Notes under the pieces: generated by a model
Database searches by the model: none
What the model saw: only the letters and a program-made list of their open reading frames with translations
What the model was told of the DNA's origin: nothing
DNA from: an uncultured bacterium
GTDB lineage: Bacteria > Bacillota_I > Bacilli_A > Erysipelotrichales > Erysipelotrichaceae
Direction of reading: 5' to 3'
Length of the DNA: 40,716 bases
NCBI GenBank assembly: GCA_903847945.1
Contig: CAINEY010000048.1
Location: 1-40,716, forward strand
In this document: one piece after another, positions 1-7,643 of the stretch
How the letters are laid out: each line of letters begins with the position of its first letter
Numbering within the stretch: position 1 is the stretch's first letter
Made by a program: the position numbers and the translations under genes

Positions 1-162
1 CACGATGCTTTCGGCTTTGATGTTGGCTTCGTCAAGAATCAGTTTCGCTTTTTGTTGATCTCTATTTAAACCCAACTTTGAGAGCACAACCATCAGGATG
101 TATCCCAAAGTAATACCAAGTATACCCGCTAGAAGAACCGGAACGATAAGATCAGATGGCAT
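1..162 (-). CDS. rny: Ribonuclease Y, N-terminal part (cut by window edge)
   Basis: Only the first 54 codons lie in the window. RNase Y is the membrane-anchored endoribonuclease that initiates mRNA turnover in Bacillota. The visible part begins MPSDLIVPVLLAGILGI, one hydrophobic anchor helix, followed by a charged stretch (LNRDQQKAKLILDEAN) that looks like the start of the usual coiled coil. The catalytic KH and HD domains would lie outside. The start is set by GGAGG 8 nt upstream. Position right after recA matches the recA-rny order of Bacillus. The gene has its own promoter and is separated from recA by a terminator. Confidence 0.85.
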   Translation of the reverse strand, partial: MPSDLIVPVLLAGILGITLGYILMVVLSKLGLNRDQQKAKLILDEANIKAESIV

Positions 163-199
163 CTTATGGTCCTCCAGTTAGAGTTTTTACTCTAGTTCA

Positions 200-228
200 A
201 TAATACATAAAAATCGACACATTAACAA
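200..228 (-). promoter_or_regulatory. Promoter of rny
   Basis: On the minus strand a -35 TTGTTA (223-228), a 17-nt spacer and a -10 TATTAT (200-205) precede rny. The predicted start near 193 puts a 6-bp hairpin (179-194) at the very 5' end of the mRNA. Confidence 0.7.
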
Positions 229-240
229 GGCAATGCCAAT

Positions 241-266
241 AAAAAGCTCCTAGGCAGGAGCTTTTT
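241..266 (-). terminator. Terminator after recA
   Basis: A perfect 11-bp inverted repeat (241-251 and 256-266) with a 4-nt loop, A-rich on one side and T-rich on the other, so it could act on either strand. The recA stop codon (250-252) sits at the edge of the loop, so the last recA codons form one arm. It separates the recA transcript from rny. Confidence 0.85.
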
Positions 267-1260
267 CGTCTTTCTTAGGCATCAGTTTAGCTTTAAGTTC
301 ACCCATTATCGTCTCCGTGATGACTGGATTGGCCTCCAGATAGGCCTTGACAGCTTCTTTGCCTTGGCCGATCTTCTCGCCTTTGTAACTCATCCAGGAT
401 CCGCTCTTCTGAATGATTTCATTCTCGACCGAGAGATCAATGAGTTCACCGATGCGGGAGATGCCTTGCCCATACATAATATCGATGAGAGCGATCTTAA
501 ACGGCGGAGCCACTTTGTTTTTGACGACTTTGACCGTGACTTTGTTGCCGATCTGATCGGTTCCGTTTTTAATGGCTTCCCCTTTACGCACATCCAAGCG
601 GATCGAAGCGTAGAATTTCAACGCTTTACCGCCGGTAGTCGTCTCCGGATTGCCAAACATGACCCCGATCTTTTCACGCAGCTGATTGATGAAAATAGCG
701 GTGCAGTCACTGCGGTTCATGACCCCTGCCAGTTTACGCATGGCTTTAGACATCAAGCGCGCTTGTAGACCCACGTGGGCATCCGACATTTCCCCGTCCA
801 GTTCCGCTTGCGGAACCAGGGCAGCGACCGAGTCGATGACCACCAGATCAATGGCCCCACTTTTGATCAACATTTCCGTGATTTCCAGGGCCTGCTCGCC
901 ACTGTCGGGTTGCGATAAGACCAGTTCATCAATGTTGACACCCAGCGCTTTGGCATAACGCGGGTCGATGGCATTTTCAGCATCGATGAATGCTGCACGT
1001 CCACCCTTCTTCTGCACTTCAGCGATGGCGTGCAAGGCCAACGTCGTCTTCCCGCTGGATTCCGGACCGTAGATCTCAATGATCCGGCCTTTGGGATACC
1101 CGCCGACTCCCAACGCAAAATCGATACTGATGGATCCGGAACTGATTGCATCCACGTCCACATTGGCGCGATCTCCCAGTTTCATGACGGAGCCTTTTCC
1201 GTATTGCTTCTCGATTTGTTTGATGGTCTCTTCCAACATCAGATTCTTTTTATCGTCCAT
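250..1260 (-). CDS. recA: Recombinase RecA
   Basis: RecA forms ATP-dependent filaments on single-stranded DNA, pairs homologous strands and triggers self-cleavage of LexA-type repressors. The 336-residue product is full length. It shows the Walker A motif GPESSGKT (residues 65-72), the FVFID-like Walker B segment as [10 protein letters not shown], and the L2 region [17 protein letters not shown]. The C-terminal acidic tail is short (KKDEKAPA). AGGAGGAG lies 3 nt before the ATG. It follows cinA by 28 nt, probably as the last gene of the rodZ-pgsA-cinA-recA transcript. I saw no Bacillus-type LexA box (GAAC-N4-GTTC) immediately upstream. Confidence 0.98.
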   Translation of the reverse strand: MDDKKNLMLEETIKQIEKQYGKGSVMKLGDRANVDVDAISSGSISIDFALGVGGYPKGRIIEIYGPESSGKTTLALHAIAEVQKKGGRAAFIDAENAIDPRYAKALGVNIDELVLSQPDSGEQALEITEMLIKSGAIDLVVIDSVAALVPQAELDGEMSDAHVGLQARLMSKAMRKLAGVMNRSDCTAIFINQLREKIGVMFGNPETTTGGKALKFYASIRLDVRKGEAIKNGTDQIGNKVTVKVVKNKVAPPFKIALIDIMYGQGISRIGELIDLSVENEIIQKSGSWMSYKGEKIGQGKEAVKAYLEANPVITETIMGELKAKLMPKKDEKAPA

Positions 1261-1288
1261 AACTCCTCCTCTATGGGTGTATGCGCGT

Positions 1289-1753
1289 TCAGCCGACTTC
1301 CCTAAGGGCTTCCCCTAAAATTAAAGCGACGACTTCAACCGCGTGATGACGTAAGGCATTGCGCTCCAAGTGATCGATCCGTGAGATTTCAATCAAGCGC
1401 TCTCCCAGTGCGATGCAGGCATACCACTGCCCTACTGCTTGACCTTCCAGTGCGGTGGGTCCGGCATTTCCGGTCAACGCTACACACACATCACTGTGAA
1501 AACGAAGCCGGCCTTGGATCGCCAAGGCTTTGGCGCAATCGGCACTAATCGTTCCGACCGACTGCAGCCAAATCGGATCGAGATCCAACCAGTCGGATTT
1601 AACCGACTCATTGTAGGCGGTCAAGGTTCCCCGATAGACCTCAGAAACCCCGGGGATATCACATAAACGGGCCCCAAACAGACCGCCTGTAAAACTCTCC
1701 ACGGAACTGATCGTCAAGCGGCGATGTTTTAACAACTCAACCAGGTCGTTCAT
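1289..1753 (-). CDS. cinA: CinA C-terminal domain protein (nicotinamide-nucleotide amidase, PncC type)
   Basis: A stand-alone CinA C-terminal domain of 154 residues. This family (PncC) deamidates nicotinamide mononucleotide to nicotinate mononucleotide, which recycles NAD by-products. Visible signatures are [15 protein letters not shown] near the N-terminus, [12 protein letters not shown], and ALTGNAGPT near residue 100. The N-terminal MocF-like domain of full CinA is absent, so a competence role is not implied. I chose the internal ATG at 1753 because it overlaps the pgsA stop as TGATG, indicating translational coupling. A longer frame would extend 27 codons into pgsA. Its place between pgsA and recA matches Bacillus. 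Confidence 0.88.
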   Translation of the reverse strand: MNDLVELLKHRRLTISSVESFTGGLFGARLCDIPGVSEVYRGTLTAYNESVKSDWLDLDPIWLQSVGTISADCAKALAIQGRLRFHSDVCVALTGNAGPTALEGQAVGQWYACIALGERLIEISRIDHLERNALRHHAVEVVALILGEALREVG

Positions 1754-2346
1754 CAGATGGATTCGAGCAGAATGTGGCTCAACTGACGGAAATACGCGAT
1801 GCCGCTGAGCACGGAAATGACAACTGAGAACCATAGCATGAAGGTCGATACCGGCAGATTGTAGAGTTCAAACGGTAAGTTCGAAACCAGAATCAGGATG
1901 ATGGTGATCATCTGGACCACGGTTTTCAGTTTGCCCAGATAACCGGCTGCCATGACTTTCCCCTTTTCGGCTGCCAACATGCGTAAACCATCGACCAGAA
2001 TATCCCGCCAGATCATGATCATCACCGCCAACACAGGCACTAATCCCTGCATGACAAAGAGAATGAACAGTGTATTGACCAGCAGTTTATCGGCCAGCGG
2101 ATCCATAAACTTACCAAACGTCGAGACCAAATGATTCTTGCGGGCCAAATACCCATCCAAGAAATCGGTAAAGCTGGCAATCACGAAAATTAAGAGTTGG
2201 ATCAAATGGATCCCGGGGATTTTGACAAACCCGATCAGAATCGATCCGAACGAAATTCCGTATTGACTAAACGGAAAAATCGCAAAGAAAACAATTAACG
2301 GAACAAACAAGATCCGTAGTAATGTGAGCCGGTTGGGAAGATTCAT
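1753..2346 (-). CDS. pgsA: CDP-diacylglycerol-glycerol-3-phosphate 3-phosphatidyltransferase
   Basis: Makes phosphatidylglycerol phosphate from CDP-diacylglycerol and glycerol 3-phosphate, the committed step to phosphatidylglycerol and cardiolipin. The 197-residue membrane protein has several hydrophobic helices and the complete CDP-alcohol phosphotransferase signature D64-G65-x2-A68-R69-x8-G78-x3-D82-x3-D86. Length is normal for the family. Its start overlaps the rodZ stop by four bases (ATGA) and its stop overlaps the cinA start, so these genes form one coupled operon. Confidence 0.95.
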   Translation of the reverse strand: MNLPNRLTLLRILFVPLIVFFAIFPFSQYGISFGSILIGFVKIPGIHLIQLLIFVIASFTDFLDGYLARKNHLVSTFGKFMDPLADKLLVNTLFILFVMQGLVPVLAVMIMIWRDILVDGLRMLAAEKGKVMAAGYLGKLKTVVQMITIILILVSNLPFELYNLPVSTFMLWFSVVISVLSGIAYFRQLSHILLESI

Positions 2347-3278
2347 GGGTTACTCTCCACAAAACGGAAATAGAACGAACTGTTGGGCCGTTCTTCCAAC
2401 AGTTGAGGATCCATCTCGATCACGGACCCGTTGATGCGCAGGATCTGCGACTTCAAGTTTCCGATATAGATCTCGATCATCCGGTCGAGTTGAGCTGTTA
2501 CGATCAGCGTGTAGACCTCACCGCGCACATAGTCACGCCGAGGTGGATTGACCGTCGATATCCCATCCACTTTGGATGAGACCCACGAAGCTGCCGCTTT
2601 GATCTCTACTTCAATGGTGACAGTATCCCCTTCGGTATACCCAGTCACATCATAATTGGTCAATTGGCCGTTTTTATCGACTTGAGACGTTTTGGTTACG
2701 GTAAACACCACCGGTTCGTCCGGATCATCCGGATCATCCACCGGATCCGTCTCGTGATCGATCGGATCGGGGACAACGATGACTTGCTGATTGTCTTGGG
2801 GTTGCGTCAGCAACGGCAAGACCGTCTGAAAGAAAATAAACAACAGCGCTAATACGACGACAAGCCCGATAACGATCATCGAAATAAAAGCTAAATCGGA
2901 ACGCATCGGTTTTTGAAGGCGTTTCTTAACTACGGGAGTTTTCTTTGGAAGACGGGCATTGGCTCCTGTAGCGACCCGTTGATGCAACTCGCGCATTTCC
3001 TGCGTTTTAACCAGTTGCGCCGTCTCCGTGTACTGATCCACCGAGGCATTATACATGTCTTTATAATCGTCGAAATTCAAATGCAAGGCATTGAAATAAT
3101 ACCGTACATAGAATTTCAGGTAGGTAATCTCGTCTTTAAAATAGGCGATATTATCGTCTTCGATGGCTTGAAGTTTGAGGAGCGGAACTTTGGTTTTCTC
3201 GCTCATTTGCGACAGCGAGAAACCCAATTCTTCCCTGCGCGCTTTGAGCAGGCTTCCGATGGTGCTTGGCATCGTCAT
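2343..3278 (-). CDS. rodZ: RodZ-like cell-shape protein (HTH domain, one membrane helix)
   Basis: RodZ links the MreB cytoskeleton to the membrane and the wall elongation machinery. The N-terminal ~90 residues form a Cro/C1-type helix-turn-helix (IGSLLKARREELGFSLSQM). A basic stretch and one strongly hydrophobic helix (ISMIVIGLVVVLALLFIFF) follow near residue 140. Then comes an Asp/Pro-rich linker (DPVDDPDDPDEP) and a beta-rich extracellular domain. Synteny with pgsA matches ymfM of Bacillus. The first in-frame ATG (3290) overlaps the TATAAT of the promoter and cannot be in the transcript. I therefore use 3278; 3272 is also possible. Neither has a Shine-Dalgarno, suggesting a very short leader. 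Confidence 0.87.
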   Translation of the reverse strand: MTMPSTIGSLLKARREELGFSLSQMSEKTKVPLLKLQAIEDDNIAYFKDEITYLKFYVRYYFNALHLNFDDYKDMYNASVDQYTETAQLVKTQEMRELHQRVATGANARLPKKTPVVKKRLQKPMRSDLAFISMIVIGLVVVLALLFIFFQTVLPLLTQPQDNQQVIVVPDPIDHETDPVDDPDDPDEPVVFTVTKTSQVDKNGQLTNYDVTGYTEGDTVTIEVEIKAAASWVSSKVDGISTVNPPRRDYVRGEVYTLIVTAQLDRMIEIYIGNLKSQILRINGSVIEMDPQLLEERPNSSFYFRFVESNP

Positions 3279-3288
3279 ATCTTGAATC

Positions 3289-3319
3289 ATTATAGCAAAA
3301 AATCACTTTGGCGTGTGAA
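3289..3319 (-). promoter_or_regulatory. Extended -10 promoter of the rodZ-pgsA-cinA-recA operon
   Basis: The minus strand carries TGCTATAAT (3289-3297), a consensus extended -10 element. A TTCACA at 3314-3319 is 19 nt upstream and is at best a poor -35. The -10 lies only 10 nt before the ATG at 3278. Confidence 0.7.
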
Positions 3320-3342
3320 AAAAGGAACCCGAAGGTTCCTTT
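3318..3342 (-). terminator. Terminator of rnpB
   Basis: On the minus strand a 9-bp stem AAAGGAACC/GGTTCCTTT closed by a TTCG tetraloop and followed by six T. It directly follows the 3' strand of the RNase P RNA P1 helix and lies upstream of the rodZ promoter. Confidence 0.9.
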
Positions 3343-3347
3343 GATCC

Positions 3348-3688
3348 ATAACACCGTGTAAGCCATGTTCTGTCCCGTTGCCGGGGGCAATCATTTATCT
3401 CCGTTGCCGGCCTGATTTCGCTTCATTTCGCGATTTCAAGTTCCTCTACCAAATTTGAGTTTCTCGCTTAAGGGGTTTACCGCGTTCCACGCCGACCGTT
3501 TCCAGTCCGCCTTCGTCACTGTGGCACGTTATGGGCGTACTCCATGGATTGCTCTTTAGGAGCTTGCTCCGCCGTCAGTTGCCTGCCTGGATTTATTGTT
3601 TCATCCAGCATAATCACTACCGGCATCTCAGCCGGTGCGAGCATGGACTTTCCTCTGGGTTACAAGCCCAGCGATTGCCTGGTGTTAC
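3348..3688 (-). ncRNA. rnpB: RNase P RNA (bacterial type B)
   Basis: The catalytic RNA that matures tRNA 5' ends. Conserved blocks are readable on the minus strand: AGAGGAAAGTCCATGCTC near the 5' end, GTGCCACAGTGACGAA, GTGGAACGCGGTAAACCCCT, GGTAGAGGAAC, and ACAGAACATGGCTTAC near the 3' end. The two ends pair as an 8-bp P1 helix: GTAACACC at 3681-3688 with GGTGTTAT at 3348-3355. Length (~341 nt) is slightly short of the ~400 nt of Bacillus, mainly in the variable helices. The 5' strand of P1 overlaps the gpsB stop codon, so the RNA is probably processed from a gpsB transcript or started inside gpsB. Exact ends are inferred. Confidence 0.93.
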
Positions 3689-3996
3689 TTCTTGTAGACT
3701 TCCTGTTCCAGTTTGGCCAAACGTTTCAGCACATCCACGTGCTGAGCCCCGTTGGCATCCCCGGCGGCATCCAAACGTCCCTGCAACTCCAGAATCTTGT
3801 TCTGAAGCGCGCTGTTGGAACGCTGGAGTTGATCGATAAGAGACATGGCTTGCGTCAACTGGGCCTGATACAATTGATAGTCCGTAATGATGTCGTCTAG
3901 GAATGAATCGACTTCCAGCACGGAATACCCTTTGAACTCCACATTGAATTCCTTCTTGTAGATGGTTTCCGCACTCAGCTTCGGTTGATGGGCCAT
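3685..3996 (-). CDS. gpsB: Cell-division/elongation regulator GpsB (DivIVA family)
   Basis: GpsB is a small cytoplasmic coiled-coil protein that binds PBP N-terminal tails and shuttles them between septal and lateral wall synthesis. The 103-residue product starts with the DivIVA-type membrane/PBP-binding head (KKEFNVEFKGYSVLEVDSFLDDI). A coiled coil (LIDQLQRSNSALQNKILELQ) and a second short helical C-terminal part follow. That layout and length fit GpsB rather than full DivIVA. GAGGTAA precedes the ATG. It diverges from recU-ponA, and ponA encodes its expected partner. Confidence 0.92.
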   Translation of the reverse strand: MAHQPKLSAETIYKKEFNVEFKGYSVLEVDSFLDDIITDYQLYQAQLTQAMSLIDQLQRSNSALQNKILELQGRLDAAGDANGAQHVDVLKRLAKLEQEVYKK

Positions 3997-4014
3997 ATCG
4001 TTACCTCACACATA

Positions 4015-4043
4015 ATTAAACCAAATTTCCTCCCTATAATCAA
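4015..4043 (-). promoter_or_regulatory. Promoter of gpsB(-rnpB)
   Basis: Minus strand -35 TTGATT (4038-4043), 17-nt spacer, -10 TTTAAT (4015-4020). It lies 18 nt before gpsB and diverges from the recU promoter. Confidence 0.7.
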
Positions 4044-4066
4044 CCCGAAAGGTCAGTTCTCTTTTT

Positions 4067-4095
4067 AGGACACCTTGACCCATTTAGGGTATAAT
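4067..4095 (+). promoter_or_regulatory. Promoter of recU-ponA
   Basis: Plus strand -35 AGGACA (4067-4072), 17-nt spacer, consensus -10 TATAAT (4090-4095). The predicted start near 4102 leaves a leader of only about 11 nt before recU, with no Shine-Dalgarno. Confidence 0.65.
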
Positions 4096-4112
4096 TAGAC
4101 CGTGATGAACGT

Positions 4113-4685
4113 ATGATCGGCTACCCTACCCAAAAGAAACCGGTAAAAACCACACTACCGGTCAATCCCGGCAAACGGGGACAGATCCTCGAAGCGGACT
4201 TGAATCAGACCAACCAGGTCTATTTGGACCGTGATCGGGCCGTCATCCATAAGAAACCGACGCCCATCACGCTGGTGAACGTGGATTACCCTTCCCGATC
4301 CAAAGCCAAGATCACCGAAGCCTACTTCAAAACCCCGTCGACCACCGACTACAACGGCGTCTATAAGGGAAAGGCTATTGATTTTGAAGCCAAGGAAACG
4401 GCCAATGCCACATCCTTCAGCTTGTCCAACGTGCACCCGCATCAGATCGAGCATCTGCGTCAGGTGTTCAAGCATGGCGCCATCGCCTTCCTGATCCTCC
4501 GCTTTTCCGCCAAACAGGAAACCTATCTGATTCCGGCTGATGTACTCTTAACGTTTATCAACGCTTCGACCCGCAAGTCACTGCCTTATGCGTGGGTCGT
4601 CGCCAACGCGCATCTCATTCCCTACAACTATCTCGTGCCGGTGGATTACCTGAGCACCCTCGATTCCCTCTACTTCAAGGAGTAA
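4113..4685 (+). CDS. recU: Holliday junction resolvase RecU
   Basis: RecU cuts four-way junctions during recombination and chromosome segregation in Bacillota. The 190-residue protein contains the conserved core TDYNGVYKGKAIDFEAKET (about residues 78-96), which includes the acidic/lysine nuclease residues D79, D90, E92 and K94, followed by HPHQIEHLRQV. The N-terminal AVIHKKPTPITLV block is also typical. Length is close to Bacillus RecU. The recU-ponA order is conserved in Bacillus. Its last codons carry the AAGGAG that serves ponA. Confidence 0.95.
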   Translation: MIGYPTQKKPVKTTLPVNPGKRGQILEADLNQTNQVYLDRDRAVIHKKPTPITLVNVDYPSRSKAKITEAYFKTPSTTDYNGVYKGKAIDFEAKETANATSFSLSNVHPHQIEHLRQVFKHGAIAFLILRFSAKQETYLIPADVLLTFINASTRKSLPYAWVVANAHLIPYNYLVPVDYLSTLDSLYFKE

Positions 4686-4688
4686 GTC

Positions 4689-7643
4689 ATGACCAAAACT
4701 CAAACCCGCAAGAAACCCAGAATCAGTACGATCTTCTATTCGTTCGTACTGGTGTTCTTGGCCCTCACGATTGTGATCGCCGCCTGGGGAGTCAATCACA
4801 TCACGACCGTCATCGCCAATGCCCCGCAATTGGATCCGGCCGACTTTGAAAGCAAACAGAGTTCAAAAATCTACGACAAAGACGGTGTTTTGATCGCCGA
4901 TATCGGGTTACAGATCCGCGAGAACATCACGTATGACATGTTGCCGCAGTCGACGATCGATGCCTTCCTGGCCATCGAAGACTCCCGTTTCTTTGAACAC
5001 AACGGATTCGATATCCCCCGTTTCATCAAAGCCATCCTCGAAAACCTCAAAACCATGAGCTTCTCGCAGGGGGGTTCGACCTTTACGATGCAGTTGGTCA
5101 AAAACACCTACTTCGCATCGGAAGAATCTGAGGCTGCCGACTCCGGCTGGGATGGCATCAACCGAAAGATCGGCGAGATTTACCTCGCCTTGGAAACCGA
5201 GAAGATCGTCACCAAAGAACGCATCCTCGAGCTCTACCTCAACCAAGTCAATTACGGTGTCCCCGGCAATAAACGCGGAATCCAAACCGCCGCACAGTAC
5301 TATTTCGGAAAGAGCGTCAGTGAGCTCAGCCTGGTTGAATCGGCCATGCTGGCGGGAATCATCAATGGTCCCAACCTGTACAGTCCGATGAAGAACCTCG
5401 ACCTGAGCATCGAACGTACGCACACGGTGCTCGACTTGATGCGTTATCACGGTTACATCACCGATGAAGAGCTCGAGTTGGCCAAATCCGTTCAGATCGA
5501 GAACCTCATCGTGGGTTCCTTGTCTGAAGTCGGTTCCCCCTATCAATCCTACATCGACGTCGTCATCAATGAAGTCATTGCGTTAACCGGGCAAAATCCG
5601 GTCGATGTCCCGATGACGATTTATACGTACATGGATCGCCAGGCACAAGATGCCGTTGAAAACATCCAAAGCGGAACGACCATGAACTGGATCGATGAAT
5701 ACATCCAAATGGCCAGTGTCACCATCGACAACAAAACCGGTCAGATCATTGCTATCGGGGGAGGTCGCAACTATAACGGTGAGCGCCTCTTCAACCGCGT
5801 CACGGACATGTTCCGTCAACCCGGTTCGACGGTCAAATCATTCTTATCCTATGCCCTAGCCTTTGAATACTTAGGTTGGTCGACCAAACACATGGTCAGT
5901 GACGAGCCCTACAGCTATTCTGAAGTCAATCCGGACATGTTTGTGCAAAACCATAACGGCATCTACAAAGGCGATGTCATGCTGGAAGATGCCATTGGGG
6001 ACTCCCTCAACATCCCGGCGATTCTGACCCTGCGTCAAGTGACCAGCATGATCGGCAGCGCTTCGGTCGTCAGTTACCTCAACAGCTTGGGATTCACTGA
6101 AATCAAGCTGGGCACCGGTACGATGGCGTTTGACCTGGGATTTGCCATCGGCGGATCCTTGTTCAAGGTCTCACCTTACCAAATGGCCGGTGCTTACGGA
6201 ATGCTGTTCAACGATGGCAAATACATCAAACCCCATACGGTCAGCCGTATCGAATACTTGGACGGCAGTGCACCATTTGTCAGCAGTTACTCCGAAACTC
6301 AGTTGCTCAGTGAAGAATCCGCCTTCTTGGTTCAAAAACTGCTCCAAAACATCGTCACCACGGGTTACTTTACGACCAATAAACTGGTTCAACGGACCGC
6401 CTATCAAACGTTCCAGAAAACCGGGACCTCCGACTGGGGCAAAGAAGGCTTGGTCTATGGCATTCCAGAAAATGCAGCCAAAGACATCTGGTCAATCACC
6501 TCAACATCTCAACATTCCATTGTCACCTGGGTCGGTTATGACTCCGCCAGTGCAGAACATCGATCGTACATCGACGCCAAAGTCGCCAACCAGTGGTACG
6601 TCGGAAAGATCCCCTCGCAGATCCTGGATGCGCTATACCTGAATCGTTCGAAGCCACTCGACATTGTCAAACCGGCCAACGTGACGGCGCTGACTCATGT
6701 GCTTGGCGTGTATCCCTATGTGGCTCCTTTACCTGACATGAATCCGAATTTGGTCGTTACCGGCTTTATCAATAAAAAGTTCGCTTCGATCCCGCTGATT
6801 TCCGTTCCGGCTGTCGAAAATCCGGTCGATATGACCGTTGTCGCCAGCAATAACGGGGCTCAGAAGAATCTTTCCATCACCCTGACCGACTATCCGGATC
6901 CCTTAGCGTTGACTCCGGCTTTGCCCACCCGTGAAATGTCTTTGACCGTCGGCGATAAAACTGTCACCGCCATTGGACAACGTCTCTTTGACATCAGTTG
7001 GGTCTTCGGTCCGGTGAAATACTTCAGTCGCATCGTCGTCGATGGCGTAACGGTGGATACGCTCATGAGCGATACGCCGACCATGTCCGTCGACTTAACG
7101 GTCAATCCTTCGAGCACTTTGGTGGTATGCGGGTACTATGCCTACGAAACAGCAACGACCAAGAGTGTTGAGGTCTGCAAGACCGTTGACTTGAAAGCTT
7201 TAGATATCCAAGCCCCCAATACCTTGGTGGGTGCCGATACCAATACCCTTCTGGAATGGTTCAGTTCCAACGGATTGACCAACTACAGCATCTCCTATAC
7301 GATGCCTGAAACCTTCGATCCCAACAAACTCGACACTATTGCCAGCATCACCAACCTGACTGCCGGTCAAACCTACACCTACGATGAACTGGCTGCCTTG
7401 GATATTCAGATCGTGGTCTACGACAAAGTCATCGATTTGTACGCGACCTTCGTCAATAAATCGTACGCGACCCCGACCTGGTACAATTATGCCCAGTACG
7501 CCCAACCGGCTGCCGGAGCCGTCGTGACTCGGGTCGATGTCAACTACGCCACCATCACCCCAAGTACCGGCGTTTATATGCTATCGCAACTGCACGATCT
7601 CATCGATCAGGCCCAAACCCGCGTCAAACTGTTTACAAGCTAA
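4689..7643 (+). CDS. ponA: Class A penicillin-binding protein (transglycosylase/transpeptidase, PBP1A type)
   Basis: Bifunctional enzyme that polymerises lipid II into glycan strands and cross-links them outside the cell. The 984-residue protein has a short cytoplasmic tail and a membrane helix (about 12-34). The GT51 domain shows EDSRFFEHNGFD (catalytic E97) and QGGSTFTMQLVKN (127-139). The transpeptidase has S380-T-V-K383, S439-L-N441 and K577-T-G579. The last ~330 residues are an unusually long extracellular extension with beta-rich segments, a PASTA-like stretch (NTLVGADTNTLLEWFSSNGL) and two cysteines that could pair. AAGGAG lies 8 nt before the ATG, in the recU 3' end. Likely partner of GpsB. 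Confidence 0.95.
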   Translation: MTKTQTRKKPRISTIFYSFVLVFLALTIVIAAWGVNHITTVIANAPQLDPADFESKQSSKIYDKDGVLIADIGLQIRENITYDMLPQSTIDAFLAIEDSRFFEHNGFDIPRFIKAILENLKTMSFSQGGSTFTMQLVKNTYFASEESEAADSGWDGINRKIGEIYLALETEKIVTKERILELYLNQVNYGVPGNKRGIQTAAQYYFGKSVSELSLVESAMLAGIINGPNLYSPMKNLDLSIERTHTVLDLMRYHGYITDEELELAKSVQIENLIVGSLSEVGSPYQSYIDVVINEVIALTGQNPVDVPMTIYTYMDRQAQDAVENIQSGTTMNWIDEYIQMASVTIDNKTGQIIAIGGGRNYNGERLFNRVTDMFRQPGSTVKSFLSYALAFEYLGWSTKHMVSDEPYSYSEVNPDMFVQNHNGIYKGDVMLEDAIGDSLNIPAILTLRQVTSMIGSASVVSYLNSLGFTEIKLGTGTMAFDLGFAIGGSLFKVSPYQMAGAYGMLFNDGKYIKPHTVSRIEYLDGSAPFVSSYSETQLLSEESAFLVQKLLQNIVTTGYFTTNKLVQRTAYQTFQKTGTSDWGKEGLVYGIPENAAKDIWSITSTSQHSIVTWVGYDSASAEHRSYIDAKVANQWYVGKIPSQILDALYLNRSKPLDIVKPANVTALTHVLGVYPYVAPLPDMNPNLVVTGFINKKFASIPLISVPAVENPVDMTVVASNNGAQKNLSITLTDYPDPLALTPALPTREMSLTVGDKTVTAIGQRLFDISWVFGPVKYFSRIVVDGVTVDTLMSDTPTMSVDLTVNPSSTLVVCGYYAYETATTKSVEVCKTVDLKALDIQAPNTLVGADTNTLLEWFSSNGLTNYSISYTMPETFDPNKLDTIASITNLTAGQTYTYDELAALDIQIVVYDKVIDLYATFVNKSYATPTWYNYAQYAQPAAGAVVTRVDVNYATITPSTGVYMLSQLHDLIDQAQTRVKLFTS

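Noticed and set aside
1261-1300. A possible LexA box before recA (GAAC at about 1284)
   Set aside because: The second half-site GTTC is missing at the required 4-nt spacing, and recA is probably transcribed from the rodZ promoter.
4908-5546. A 212-codon minus-strand frame opposite ponA
   Set aside because: Antisense shadow of the conserved transglycosylase domain.
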